Shown here piece after piece: positions 1 through 6,945 of a stretch of DNA of 59,047 nucleotides. This stretch comes from Clostridia bacterium (lineage in GTDB: Bacteria > Bacillota > Clostridia > Christensenellales > Aristaeellaceae). The stretch is from assembly GCA_017395065.1 (NCBI GenBank), contig JAFPWH010000037.1, positions 1 to 59,047 on the forward strand, written 5' to 3'. The notes beneath the pieces are model-generated. The model was not told the DNA's origin. It was given only the letters and a program-made list of their open reading frames with translations, and did not search any database. Each line of letters opens with the position of its first letter. Positions within the stretch are counted from its first letter, which is position 1. Made by a program: the position numbers and the translations under genes.

Positions 1-101
1 GATCTAAATATTCTGCAGATTGCACGGATGTTCACGGTGGTGTGTTTGTTCCCGCAGATCATCAACATTCTTGCAGTTCATCTGCCTTAACAGAGAGAAT
101 G

Positions 102-150
102 CGGCCACAGCATCGGCGAGCCCTGAGAAAGGTCATCGACGCTGTGGCCG
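102..150. repeat. Inverted repeat near the left edge
   Basis: Ten-base arms CGGCCACAGC (102-111) and GCTGTGGCCG (141-150) are perfect inverted copies around a 29-base spacer. No T-run follows, so it is not a convincing intrinsic terminator. The layout resembles the inverted repeat around the integrase promoter at 5085-5135, so a regulator or recombinase site is possible. The rest of 1-274 shows no open gene I can support. Confidence 0.5.
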
Positions 151-274
151 TATGGCAACACTTTATATCTAAACTGCACAGAGAACAAAAAAGACCCTGC
201 AGCCACGATTAATAGCTGCATCGCACACGCTAGATTTATGCCCATAAAAGGAACTCGCCCAATACCCAGAGATC

Positions 275-817
275 ATGAACAAGGAGCAGCTGCGCAAGGT
301 CTGCCACATCAGCAAGCGGACGGCGCACTATCTGCTGCAGTTCAATCTGATCCCCCACGTCTGCACCGGGAAGAAAACCCGCTGCTACGCCATCAAGAAA
401 AAAGACGTCATCGATTTTATGATCAACCGGGAGGTCAACCCCAGCCGGTACATCGTACCCACCAGCTGGTACAAATACGGAAACGAGGACGTGAAGCCCT
501 ACAAGATCCGCATTCAGCCGCCCCTCCCCAACGATCCGAATAAGACGCGGCGCTACTATGAGAGCAAGCTCGCCTCCTACCCGGACGTGATCGACGTGGC
601 CGCCATCGTGGATTTCACCGGCTATAACCGCCATACAGTCTGCGAGTGGATCCGCTTCGGAAAGCTCCGCGCCTTGGCGCTGCAGCACAAGTACATGATC
701 CCCAAGTGCTATCTGATCGACTGGCTCTCCTCGGACGAGCACAACGCGACCCTCCGTAAGTCCCGCCGCCATATCGACCGGCTCTGGGAGCTGCAGAAAT
801 GGAGTGACGGCCAATGA
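275..817 (+). CDS. Tandem helix-turn-helix DNA-binding protein of a mobile element
   Basis: This 180-residue protein appears to contain two excisionase/MerR-like (HTH_17-type) helix-turn-helix units. The first is at about residues 3-55 (start MNKEQLRKVCHISKRT). The second, at about 100-155 (core YPDVIDVAAIVDFTGYNRHT), aligns by eye with the small Xis-like protein at 4661-4891 (YPDIVNVAQVQSMLKISRH). Each unit ends in the usual strand pattern, with hydrophobic residues before IDW/IDF. The protein overlaps the next gene by 4 bases, so the two are probably translated together. The ribosome site is weak. A role in excision or in regulating the element is inferred from similarity and context; the target is unknown. 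Confidence 0.6.
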   Translation: MNKEQLRKVCHISKRTAHYLLQFNLIPHVCTGKKTRCYAIKKKDVIDFMINREVNPSRYIVPTSWYKYGNEDVKPYKIRIQPPLPNDPNKTRRYYESKLASYPDVIDVAAIVDFTGYNRHTVCEWIRFGKLRALALQHKYMIPKCYLIDWLSSDEHNATLRKSRRHIDRLWELQKWSDGQ

Positions 818-1116
818 GGGGAAATATCATTGAGGAGCTGTACTACGGCAACATCGACCCGCAGGATCGCGGCTACAGCCCCAAGGGCCCTGCGAAGAAG
901 GCGTCCGACTCGCTGAACGACCTGGAGGAAAAGCTCACCGAGCAGCTCGCCGGTGAAAACAAGGCGCTGTTCCTCCGCTTCTGCAACGCCTACGCCGAGT
1001 TCATGGGCGAATCCGAGCTGGACACCTTCATCACCGGCTTCCGCCTCGGCGCACGGTTTATGATGGATACGTTTTTGAGTGATCACAGCTCGTTTGAGAG
1101 CTTTCTGGAGGGGTAA
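814..1116 (+). CDS. DUF6809-like small protein of mobile elements
   Basis: A 100-residue soluble protein beginning MRGNIIEELYYGNIDPQ and ending in a conserved-looking FITGFRLGARFMMDTF segment. Both features match my memory of the DUF6809 family, found mainly in integrative elements of Clostridia, whose function is not established. It overlaps the end of the tandem-HTH gene by 4 bases (ATGA) and is followed at once by a strong terminator, so the pair forms a two-gene operon. No membrane segment, signal peptide or catalytic motif is visible. Confidence 0.55.
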   Translation: MRGNIIEELYYGNIDPQDRGYSPKGPAKKASDSLNDLEEKLTEQLAGENKALFLRFCNAYAEFMGESELDTFITGFRLGARFMMDTFLSDHSSFESFLEG

Positions 1117-1129
1117 TATTACATTCTCA

Positions 1130-1166
1130 GTCCGGTACGGTCCGACACACCGTACCGGACATTTTT
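1130..1166 (+). terminator. Intrinsic terminator after the HTH/DUF6809 pair
   Basis: Arms GTCCGGTACGG (1130-1140) and CCGTACCGGAC (1150-1160) form a perfect 11-bp stem followed by ATTTTTAG. It lies 14 bases after the stop of the 814-1116 gene. Confidence 0.85.
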
Positions 1167-1236
1167 AGGGCCTTTTAATGAAATCCGACCTCAAGCAGGT
1201 ATCTTCCGGCATACTGAGTATCATGAAAAATCGTAC

Positions 1237-1265
1237 TTGACGCATCTCAGAAGCAGTCATATAAT
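1237..1265 (+). promoter_or_regulatory. Sigma-A promoter for the HxlR/radical SAM pair
   Basis: TTGACG at 1237-1242 and TATAAT at 1260-1265 are separated by 17 bases and lie 37 bases before the HxlR start codon. It is a near-consensus promoter, so the two-gene unit has its own transcription start inside the element. Confidence 0.8.
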
Positions 1266-1301
1266 TATACCAGTTCGATAATATGACTGTGAGGTTGAGA
1301 T

Positions 1302-1655
1302 ATGGAAAGACAAACTACATTAGAGGAACGCTTCGGCCTGTGTCCTTATGCAACGGCACAGAGTCTCATATCCGGAAAGTGGGCGGTGCTGATCTTGTTC
1401 TATCTGGAAGACGGCCCGACCCGCTTCAATGAGCATCTCAGAAAGATGCCGAAGATGACGCACGCAACGCTTTCCGTTCAGTTAAAATCCCTTGAAGAAT
1501 ACGGACTGGTCAAGCGCGAACAGTTTGAGGCAATTCTGCCGAGAGTGGAATACTCGCTTACCGAGATCGGCAAAAAGTTCCACCCCGTGATCGCGGCAAT
1601 GGAGACGTTCGGGAACGAGTATATCGCACAGATGGACGGAGGCGAAAAGCAATGA
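1302..1655 (+). CDS. HxlR-family winged-helix transcriptional regulator
   Basis: A 117-residue HxlR (PF01638) protein. It shows the family's CPYATAQSLISGKWAVLIL segment with the conserved Cys and the GKW motif, then FNEHLRKMPKMTHATLSVQLKSLEEYGLVKR, which is the recognition helix and start of the wing. The Cys at about residue 14 sits where redox- or aldehyde-sensing HxlR proteins keep theirs. The gene has a consensus promoter and overlaps the following radical SAM gene by 4 bases. Regulation of its own operon is the usual arrangement for such pairs and is inferred here. Confidence 0.9.
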   Translation: MERQTTLEERFGLCPYATAQSLISGKWAVLILFYLEDGPTRFNEHLRKMPKMTHATLSVQLKSLEEYGLVKREQFEAILPRVEYSLTEIGKKFHPVIAAMETFGNEYIAQMDGGEKQ

Positions 1656-2542
1656 ATCTGACCGGAATGGTTTACAGACCGCCGTATGAGGCAAACTCGC
1701 TGCTTTTGCAGGTCACGCTCGGCTGCAGCCATAACAAATGCACGTTCTGCTATATGTACCCGGACGTGAAATTCACGCTATGTCCGATGGAGCAGATCGA
1801 GGCGGATATCGAAGAAGCGGCGCAGGTATGTCCGGACGTTGAGCGGGTTTTTCTCGAGCACGGCGACGCGTTCGTGCTTTCGGCGGACAGGCTTTCGCAG
1901 ATCGCAACAGCGATTCACAAAAAGCTGCCGAAAGTGAAAACCATCACCATGTATGCTTCCATTCAGAATATAAAGCATAAGACCGACGCAGAACTCAGAC
2001 GCCTTTGCGATCTTGGCATCGGCGGGCTGGACATCGGCGTGGAAAGCGGGCTTGACGCGGCGCTTGCCTATATGAACAAGGGGCACACGGCAGCCGAGGC
2101 GAAGGAGCAGCTTCTGCGGCTTACCAAAGCCGGGATCAGATATAGCTTCAACGCAATTCTGGGCTGCGGCGGTGCCGATCTCTGGCGAGAGAACGCCGAC
2201 GCGACCGCTGATCTGATCAACGCCGTTCAGCCGCAGCTGTTGTTCATCGGCTCTCTGCACGCACAGCCCGGCTGCAAACTGTATCGGGATATGAAAAACG
2301 GTATTTTCAAGGAATGTACGATCGGCCAACTGCTGGACGAACAGGAACGGCTGATCTCCCGGCTGGAGCTGAAAGACACGATCTATTTCGGCTCGCACCC
2401 GTCCAATATTGTGCCGATGCAGGCGCTCCTTCCGAGGCATAAGGACGAGATGCTCCGGATCGTGCGTGAAACAAGAAAAGGCCTTCAAGGCAAGCTGGAT
2501 GAATATCCCGTTCGCGGCGAAGAATCCGGCCCTGCAGTATAA
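1652..2542 (+). CDS. Radical SAM enzyme of unknown substrate
   Basis: A 296-residue radical SAM protein. Near residue 29 it has GCSHNKCTFCYMY, a CX4CX2C cluster motif rather than the common CX3CX2C. I recall this GCSHN-CTFC form from a Clostridia radical SAM family with no assigned reaction. LDIGVESGLD at about residues 128-137 fits the barrel strand and SAM-binding region. It overlaps the HxlR gene by 4 bases, so they form an operon. The 3' end lies at the boundary with AT-richer foreign sequence (about 2,525-2,545), and its last ten or so residues (ending RGEESGPAV) could be altered by that junction. Substrate and product cannot be read from the sequence. Confidence 0.8.
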   Translation: MNLTGMVYRPPYEANSLLLQVTLGCSHNKCTFCYMYPDVKFTLCPMEQIEADIEEAAQVCPDVERVFLEHGDAFVLSADRLSQIATAIHKKLPKVKTITMYASIQNIKHKTDAELRRLCDLGIGGLDIGVESGLDAALAYMNKGHTAAEAKEQLLRLTKAGIRYSFNAILGCGGADLWRENADATADLINAVQPQLLFIGSLHAQPGCKLYRDMKNGIFKECTIGQLLDEQERLISRLELKDTIYFGSHPSNIVPMQALLPRHKDEMLRIVRETRKGLQGKLDEYPVRGEESGPAV

Positions 2543-3512
2543 TCTTCGTGCACTGCAAAGTGCGGAAATAAAGCGGCAGGTTGTTTCCTTGCTGGAGCTG
2601 GCAGCGTCCGATTGTGAGCATTTTGCAATAAGGGATATTCTCGGTGCGCTTTCATTTATGCTTACAGCCTGCGCTATGGATGAATATGATAATCTATTGT
2701 ATTACTCTGCAATATTTGAAGGCTCGAATGACCTGCTTCGTTCCATTCAGAAGTTTGATCCTGTCTTTCTTTCTGTACCATCACTTGACGAGAAGCTTTG
2801 GAACGGAGACCTAAACGAAGGCTGGCTCCTGGAGCCTCCTCAGAAATGGCCAAATGATCCCTCCTTTGAGGATGATGTTGACGCAGCAGTAGAATGCTTT
2901 AAGGAGGTTAAGAGAAAGTATTACTTTGAAAATCTTGATGGTCAAGGCTTACTCAGGCTTCAGCCGGAGGAAATCCGCAACAGCATGGAGATATTTACGT
3001 CCTTTGATTCTCAGAAGAAGAAGATTAAGGAACGGCTTGTCCGCTCTATAAACAAGCTGTTTCTGCCCTCATCGGATGATAAGAAGCAGTTGCACATTTG
3101 GACCACGTATAGATACGATCTCAGCCAGGAGGCCGCCGTTGCGATTTCAAGTAAATCTGTAGATTCGAGCGAGCTTGAGATAAAAATGCCTCGCCCGGCG
3201 GATTGGCTTCAGGGCATGGAATATATGCCGAATCACATTATTCTGAAGCCTAAAAACGGAGAACTTCCCGTGTTGACACTGGATGCCGACTTCTTAAGAA
3301 CACTAGACGCCGTTGAAAATGGCTACCCTGTTGGCCTGTTGGCCCCGCAGTACGAGCAGGCGGCAGCGATGTTCCTTCAGCAGCTAGACAATTATGGATA
3401 TGCTGAAGAAAACGATGACGGGGAGATAATCTTAGCGAGCAGAACCAACAGCAGTAAAAAGACGGTGCTAATACAGGATGGGAAATACGATTTTGAGGAG
3501 GGTGAGGAATAA
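2523..3512 (+). pseudogene. 5'-truncated gene fragment, C-terminal about 330 residues of a larger protein
   Basis: The reading frame is open from inside the radical SAM gene, but protein-like sequence starts only around NPALQYNLRALQSAEIKRQ (from 2523). No start codon with a ribosome site exists there, and the upstream part of the frame is low-complexity Arg/Cys-rich shadow sequence. I read this as the C-terminal part of a larger protein that lost its N-terminus. Segments such as FAIRDILGALSFMLTAC and the FDPVFLSVPSLDEKLW region remind me of AAA-type ATPases from defence or regulatory islands, but I cannot assign a family. The DNA is visibly more AT-rich than its neighbours. It ends in a TAATG overlap with the next gene, so the two were once an operon. 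Confidence 0.55.
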
Positions 3513-4258
3513 TGGCTGCAGATACCCTAAAGCGCATAGGTGATAAAATTTGCCAGGATTATCTTGGCTTTAATCCGACCTCCAACTCGACAAAGCCTCC
3601 TCATATAGCAAACGGGCTGTTCCGTGCCTGTGTCGGAGAAACCTGTGATACAAGGGATGTGCACGAGTGGGTCATTAGCGATGGGAGAAAGGATGCTATT
3701 CCATCAGAGAAGATAGTGTCTGATTACGCATGCATATTAGAAAAGGGTGAGCAAGAAAAGCCAGCAAATATCAAGCAGCTGCGCTATTTCTTGGGTGAGA
3801 TCTTCAACCAGGACAATACACTCTATCCACAATATGATTTTTCGGTTATGGACATTTCGTCCCACTGGATGATCAAAGGGCGGTTGAACTCCGAAGCGCG
3901 TATCGGCGACTTCATTTTTGAAATACTCGCAAAGGAGCTTAACGGTAAGCGGTCTCCTGCTATTTCACTGTTGCAGGAGGCTCTAAGCAATGATTCAGAT
4001 GATCTCACAAAGCTTATTAAGCCAATTCTTACTGCCCCCTCGGATAAGGAAAAGCGCAGCATCCATGGAATTCAATATCCTGAAGATAGCGAAATACGTT
4101 GGGATAGCTGCAAGGAGAGGCTGCGGAACGGCTTTGATCGACTTGCTGATAACATCATAGCGACGGGTGAGAACAGAAGGCTATGGACTTTTACAACAAA
4201 CATTTGGAGCGTCAGCGCCGAGACCGCGACGCCCGCTGAAAGGAGTTTTTTACAATGA
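3512..4258 (+). pseudogene. 3'-truncated second gene of the same fragmentary operon
   Basis: It starts at ATG 3512, overlapping the stop of the preceding fragment (TAATG), with GGAGG just upstream. About 220 residues (MAADTLKRIGDKICQDYLGF onwards) look like genuine coding sequence with AT-rich codon use. Near residue 220 (about 4,165-4,185) the character changes: the last 25 residues (LWTFTTNIWSVSAETATPAE and on) are an out-of-frame reading of a different peptide in frame 1. The gene therefore seems to have lost its C-terminus at a recombination junction. I do not recognise the family. Together with the preceding fragment it is likely a remnant of a defence or regulatory operon, by context only. 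Confidence 0.5.
4171..4239 (+). pseudogene. Short C-terminal tail of a lost gene at the junction
   Basis: In the frame different from the 3512 gene, the bases from 4171 read EQKAMDFYNKHLERQRRDR and then DAR-stop. This charged, helix-forming peptide is typical of the end of a mobilisation-type protein. It is followed at once by AAAGGAG and the ATG of the 4255 gene, as in an intact operon. I take it as the stump of the gene that originally preceded the 4255 gene. An 18-residue free-standing peptide starting at 4183 cannot be excluded. Confidence 0.35.
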
Positions 4259-4674
4259 AAACTAATTTTGATCTTAACCGCCTTACCGAAGGCAGAAAAC
4301 AGGAACTTGACCGCATGGTAGCAGATTTTTCTGAGGAAGGATGCCTTTTTGTTGAGGATCTTTTCGTTGAATTTCTCATCGACGCCGATGAGGGTATTGA
4401 CCGCAGCTGCGACAAGCTGGCAGTCACTTTCGATGACGAGCTCGGGCACGAACTTGTTTTCATTCTTTCTCAGGAAGAGATCCACTATGTTATCGGAGCC
4501 ATTACCGAAAAGCTCAATAATATTGTAAGCGACAGCGTTACGCCCTTTGGCGATGATGAAACCGAGGATGCTACAATCAGACTCACTCCGGTGAATTCCG
4601 AAAAGGGACTGGATATGCTTCTCACTCATGTGCTTGGTGACGACGGAGGAGGTGGTTTCGGTGACGAAGACTGA
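4255..4674 (+). CDS. Acidic orphan protein of the integrative element
   Basis: A 139-residue strongly acidic protein (start MKTNFDLNRLTEGRKQELDR; end GDDGGGGFGDED) with no membrane segment or recognised domain. AAAGGAG lies 9 bases before ATG 4255. The first half looks like two amphipathic helices and the middle has alternating beta-like stretches (KLAVTFDDELGHELVFIL). It overlaps the downstream excisionase-like gene by 14 bases, so the two are translationally coupled. The acidic character would suit a DNA-mimic or protein-binding role, but nothing in the sequence proves it. Unrecognised. Confidence 0.6.
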   Translation: MKTNFDLNRLTEGRKQELDRMVADFSEEGCLFVEDLFVEFLIDADEGIDRSCDKLAVTFDDELGHELVFILSQEEIHYVIGAITEKLNNIVSDSVTPFGDDETEDATIRLTPVNSEKGLDMLLTHVLGDDGGGGFGDED

Positions 4675-4891
4675 GCTGCAGGCCATGTATGAGGTGATGT
4701 TCACGGACTACCCCGACATCGTGAACGTCGCTCAGGTCCAGTCCATGCTGAAGATCAGCCGCCATCTGGCCTATGAGCTGATCGGCGACGGGTATATCCC
4801 CGGCATGAAGATCGGAAACGCCTACCGCGTTCCGAAGATCAACGTGATTCGCTACGCCCTCTCGGCGGGAAATCCCCAGCCTGCGGCGTGA
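4661..4891 (+). CDS. Excisionase-like helix-turn-helix protein
   Basis: I start this gene at GTG 4661 because AGGAGG (4647-4652) lies 8 bases upstream; an in-frame ATG at 4628 lacks a ribosome site. The 76-residue product is a single HTH_17/Xis-type winged helix: VNVAQVQSMLKISRHLAYEL is the HTH, followed by GYIPGMKIGNAYRVPKINVI, the wing and the basic strand typical of excisionases. It sits just upstream of the integrase, in the Tn916-like xis-int order. The likely role is to bend att DNA and favour excision. It resembles the second HTH of the protein at 275-817. Confidence 0.75.
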   Translation: MTKTELQAMYEVMFTDYPDIVNVAQVQSMLKISRHLAYELIGDGYIPGMKIGNAYRVPKINVIRYALSAGNPQPAA

Positions 4892-5080
4892 TAGGCAGCG
4901 CCGGGCAGAGCGGGGGTGTGCGGATGACGCAGGCAAATTTTTCGTCAGACGAAGCAAAAAACGCAGGGAATACTGGCCTGTATTTCCGAGGCTTTTTGCA
5001 AAGTATGGCGGAAAAGATGCAAGTCAGACGTGCGCCATCGTTCTGTTCGGTGTTGCCCTGATTTGAACTGAAATGACACA

Positions 5081-5135
5081 TTGGACGGGCACCCGAGTAG
5101 GCCTTATAATGAATACGGTCCGAAAGGGTGCCCGT
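5081..5135 (+). promoter_or_regulatory. Integrase promoter enclosed in an inverted repeat
   Basis: TTGGAC (5081-5086) and TATAAT (5105-5110), with an 18-base spacer, precede the integrase. The promoter is wrapped by a perfect inverted repeat: ACGGGCACCC at 5085-5094 overlaps the -35 region and GGGTGCCCGT at 5126-5135 lies just past the expected start of transcription. A protein bound to both arms would control integrase transcription; the excisionase-like protein or the integrase are natural candidates. As RNA the repeat could also pair. The stretch 4892-5080 holds no gene I can support. Confidence 0.6.
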
Positions 5136-5169
5136 TCATACGCTGTCAGCAAAAAGGAGGTATGGATGA

Positions 5170-6363
5170 ATGATAGCGGGACACCTGCAAATTAAAAACG
5201 ACTACTATTATATGGTCCTGAGCTATTTGGATGCCAACGGCAAACGGAAGCAGCCGTGGTTTCCAACGGGACTGCCGATCAAGAACAATAAAAAGCGCGC
5301 CGAGAAAATGCTGATGGAGCTGCGTCAGACCTATGTTCCCCCTGCCGAGCACAAGGCAAACGGAGAACTGTCCGCTGATATGCTCTTCGCCGATTATATG
5401 GAACTGTGGCTGGAGGTTGTTCGCAATTCGATTGAAAAAACGACCTTTTCCTCCTACACCCAGAAGGTAAAGGGGAAAATAGTACCGTACTTTCGAAAAA
5501 CCGGCGTCAAGCTGGGTGAGCTTCAGGCCAGGCATATTCAGAGCTTCTATCTGTACGAGCTGAAAACCGTGTCTGCCAGCACGGTCATCCACGAGCACGC
5601 CAATATTCACAAGGCTCTGAAATATGCCGTCAAGATGGACCTCATTCCGTACAATCCTGCCGACAAGGTAGAGCGTCCGAAGAAGCAGAAGTATATTGCG
5701 GATTACTACCGTCTGGAGGAGCTGGAGCAGCTCTTTGAGGCGACGAAGGATCACCCCTATTCTCTGCTGATCCAGATCACCGCATTCTACGGACTGCGGC
5801 GCAGCGAGGCCCTGGGCCTGAGATGGGACGCCATCGACTTTGAGCGCAATACCATCACCATCAGGCACATCGTAACAAATGCCAAGATAGACGGCAAGTA
5901 TGAGATCGTCCGTGAGGATCGCGCCAAGACAAAGTCCAGCCTGCGCTCCCTTCCTCTGGTCGCCAACATCCGTGAAAAGCTGCTCGCCTTGAAGGAGCAG
6001 CAGAAGGAGAACAAGCGGATCTGCGGCAACTGCTACAACCGGGAATATGACGGCTATGTGTTTGTGGATGTGATGGGGAACATTTTCAATCCCCGGAATC
6101 TCAGCAGCAATTTCAGCAAGCTGCTGGAAATGAAAGGCCTGCGGCATATCCGGTTCCACGATCTCCGGCACAGCTGCGCCTCGCTGCTGCTGGCCAACGA
6201 CGTGCCGATGAAGCAGATTCAGGAATGGCTCGGTCACAGCGACATCAGCACCACGGCAAACATCTACAGCCACTTGGACTACAAATCCAAGCTCACGTCA
6301 GCCAACGTGATGGACAATATCCTCACCTTGCCGGACTCCGCACAGGCCGGATGGAGGACATGA
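5170..6363 (+). CDS. int: Tyrosine recombinase (integrase)
   Basis: A 397-residue phage/ICE-type tyrosine recombinase. The N-terminal arm-binding part (1-65) is followed by a SAM-like core-binding domain (about 70-165) and the catalytic domain. The catalytic set is present: Arg in FYGLRRSEALGLRW (about 210), HDLRHSCAS with His and Arg (about 335), His in LGHSDISTT (about 358) and nucleophile Tyr in ANIYSHLDY (about 370). AAGGAGG ends 9 bases before ATG 5170; an earlier ATG at 5162 opens a three-codon dead end. The gene points towards tRNA-Ser at 6548-6639. It should mediate integration and excision of the element covering the left of the window. Confidence 0.95.
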   Translation: MIAGHLQIKNDYYYMVLSYLDANGKRKQPWFPTGLPIKNNKKRAEKMLMELRQTYVPPAEHKANGELSADMLFADYMELWLEVVRNSIEKTTFSSYTQKVKGKIVPYFRKTGVKLGELQARHIQSFYLYELKTVSASTVIHEHANIHKALKYAVKMDLIPYNPADKVERPKKQKYIADYYRLEELEQLFEATKDHPYSLLIQITAFYGLRRSEALGLRWDAIDFERNTITIRHIVTNAKIDGKYEIVREDRAKTKSSLRSLPLVANIREKLLALKEQQKENKRICGNCYNREYDGYVFVDVMGNIFNPRNLSSNFSKLLEMKGLRHIRFHDLRHSCASLLLANDVPMKQIQEWLGHSDISTTANIYSHLDYKSKLTSANVMDNILTLPDSAQAGWRT

Positions 6364-6509
6364 TTTCCTGCCGAAGAATGCAAGTACGCCGATGTGCATT
6401 TGGATAAAAAATGATCAGCCGATGGGACTGGCCTACTGCTTAGCTGGCAGTACCAGACCCACCGCTGATCGCGTCGATTTCGTCAAACCGCATCCGTTTG
6501 ACTTATCTT

Positions 6510-6546
6510 AACAGGATGGCGATCTTGTTAGGATCGCCATCCTGTT
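6510..6546. repeat. Long perfect hairpin between integrase and tRNA-Ser
   Basis: Fifteen-base arms AACAGGATGGCGATC (6510-6524) and GATCGCCATCCTGTT (6532-6546) enclose a 7-base loop. It abuts the CCA end of tRNA-Ser and lies 146 bases after the integrase stop. Neither side has a U-tract, so it is an atypical terminator; it could stop both converging transcripts or be part of the attachment region. Confidence 0.7.
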
Positions 6547-6547
6547 C

Positions 6548-6639
6548 TGGCGGAGGGCGTGGGATTCGAACCCACGAACGGTTTTTGGCCGTCAAACGAT
6601 TTCGAGTCGTTCTCGTTATGACCTCTTCGATAGCCCTCC
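6548..6639 (-). tRNA. tRNA-Ser, anticodon CGA, with encoded CCA
   Basis: Read on the minus strand, this folds as a complete class II tRNA. The acceptor stem is GGAGGGC/GCCCTCC, the D stem TCG/CGA, and the anticodon stem AACGA/TCGTT around loop CTCGAAA (anticodon CGA, plus positions 6602-6604). A long variable arm (ACGG/CCGT) identifies tRNA-Ser. The T arm is GTGGG-TTCGAAT-CCCAC, then discriminator G and an encoded CCA (6550-6548). No clear promoter lies directly upstream; the nearest consensus promoter is at 6861-6889, ahead of a broken tRNA-Ser half. The 3' end faces the integrase. Confidence 0.95.
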
Positions 6640-6779
6640 GTATATCTCAAGTGTTTTCCGTGCGCTGAGAAAATGCAAGAAAAACACGCAAGAACGATAT
6701 GAAATTTTGAAATTCGATCCGGCGAAAGCCCTTATAAATCAAGGATTTTCAGCGGAGAAAACGGCCAGAGCCAACGCGC

Positions 6780-6820
6780 ATTTCGAGTCAGGGCCGTTAT
6801 GACCACTTCGATACCGCTCC
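6780..6820 (-). pseudogene. 5' half of a second tRNA-Ser(CGA), broken in the anticodon loop
   Basis: On the minus strand, 6820-6780 reads as acceptor 5' strand GGAGCGG, a D arm almost identical to the intact tRNA (TATCGAAGTGGTCATAACGG) and then CCTGA-CTCGAAA-T. After the anticodon loop the expected pairing strand (TCAGG) is missing and unrelated sequence follows. No matching T arm or CCGCTCC strand is found nearby. The core GACTCGAAAT is shared with the intact copy (6599-6608). I read it as the chromosomal tRNA half left by insertion of the element. Confidence 0.75.
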
Positions 6821-6860
6821 GCATAATGCGCGCATCGACACTCGACGCGTACAAATAGCT

Positions 6861-6889
6861 ATTATAATGACTCGTCCGGGCTTTGTCAA
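6861..6889 (-). promoter_or_regulatory. Consensus promoter upstream of the broken tRNA-Ser
   Basis: On the minus strand TTGACA (6889-6884) and TATAAT (6866-6861) are separated by 17 bases, a perfect sigma-A match 40 bases before the broken tRNA half. Transcription from here runs through the half gene into the intact tRNA-Ser about 140 bases further on. The rest of 6640-6945 contains no other gene I can support. Confidence 0.85.
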
Positions 6890-6945
6890 GCGGCGCGGGG
6901 GCGTGAATAATCATTTAACGCTTTGTGCCCCGTCGACAAAAAAGT

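Noticed and set aside
2523-4258. Assignment of the fragments to a DndFGH/DptFGH-type phosphorothioation restriction system
   Set aside because: Two overlapping genes in a mobile element suggested it, but I could not match the sequences to remembered DptF, DptG or DptH motifs.
1-6540. Complete prophage
   Set aside because: Only integrase, excisionase-like and small accessory genes are present; no capsid, portal, terminase or tail gene is visible. A larger ICE extending to the left cannot be excluded.
6510-6546. Ordinary intrinsic terminator for tRNA-Ser or the integrase
   Set aside because: The 15-bp stem is perfect, but neither strand has the U-tract expected of an intrinsic terminator, so I list it as a repeat.
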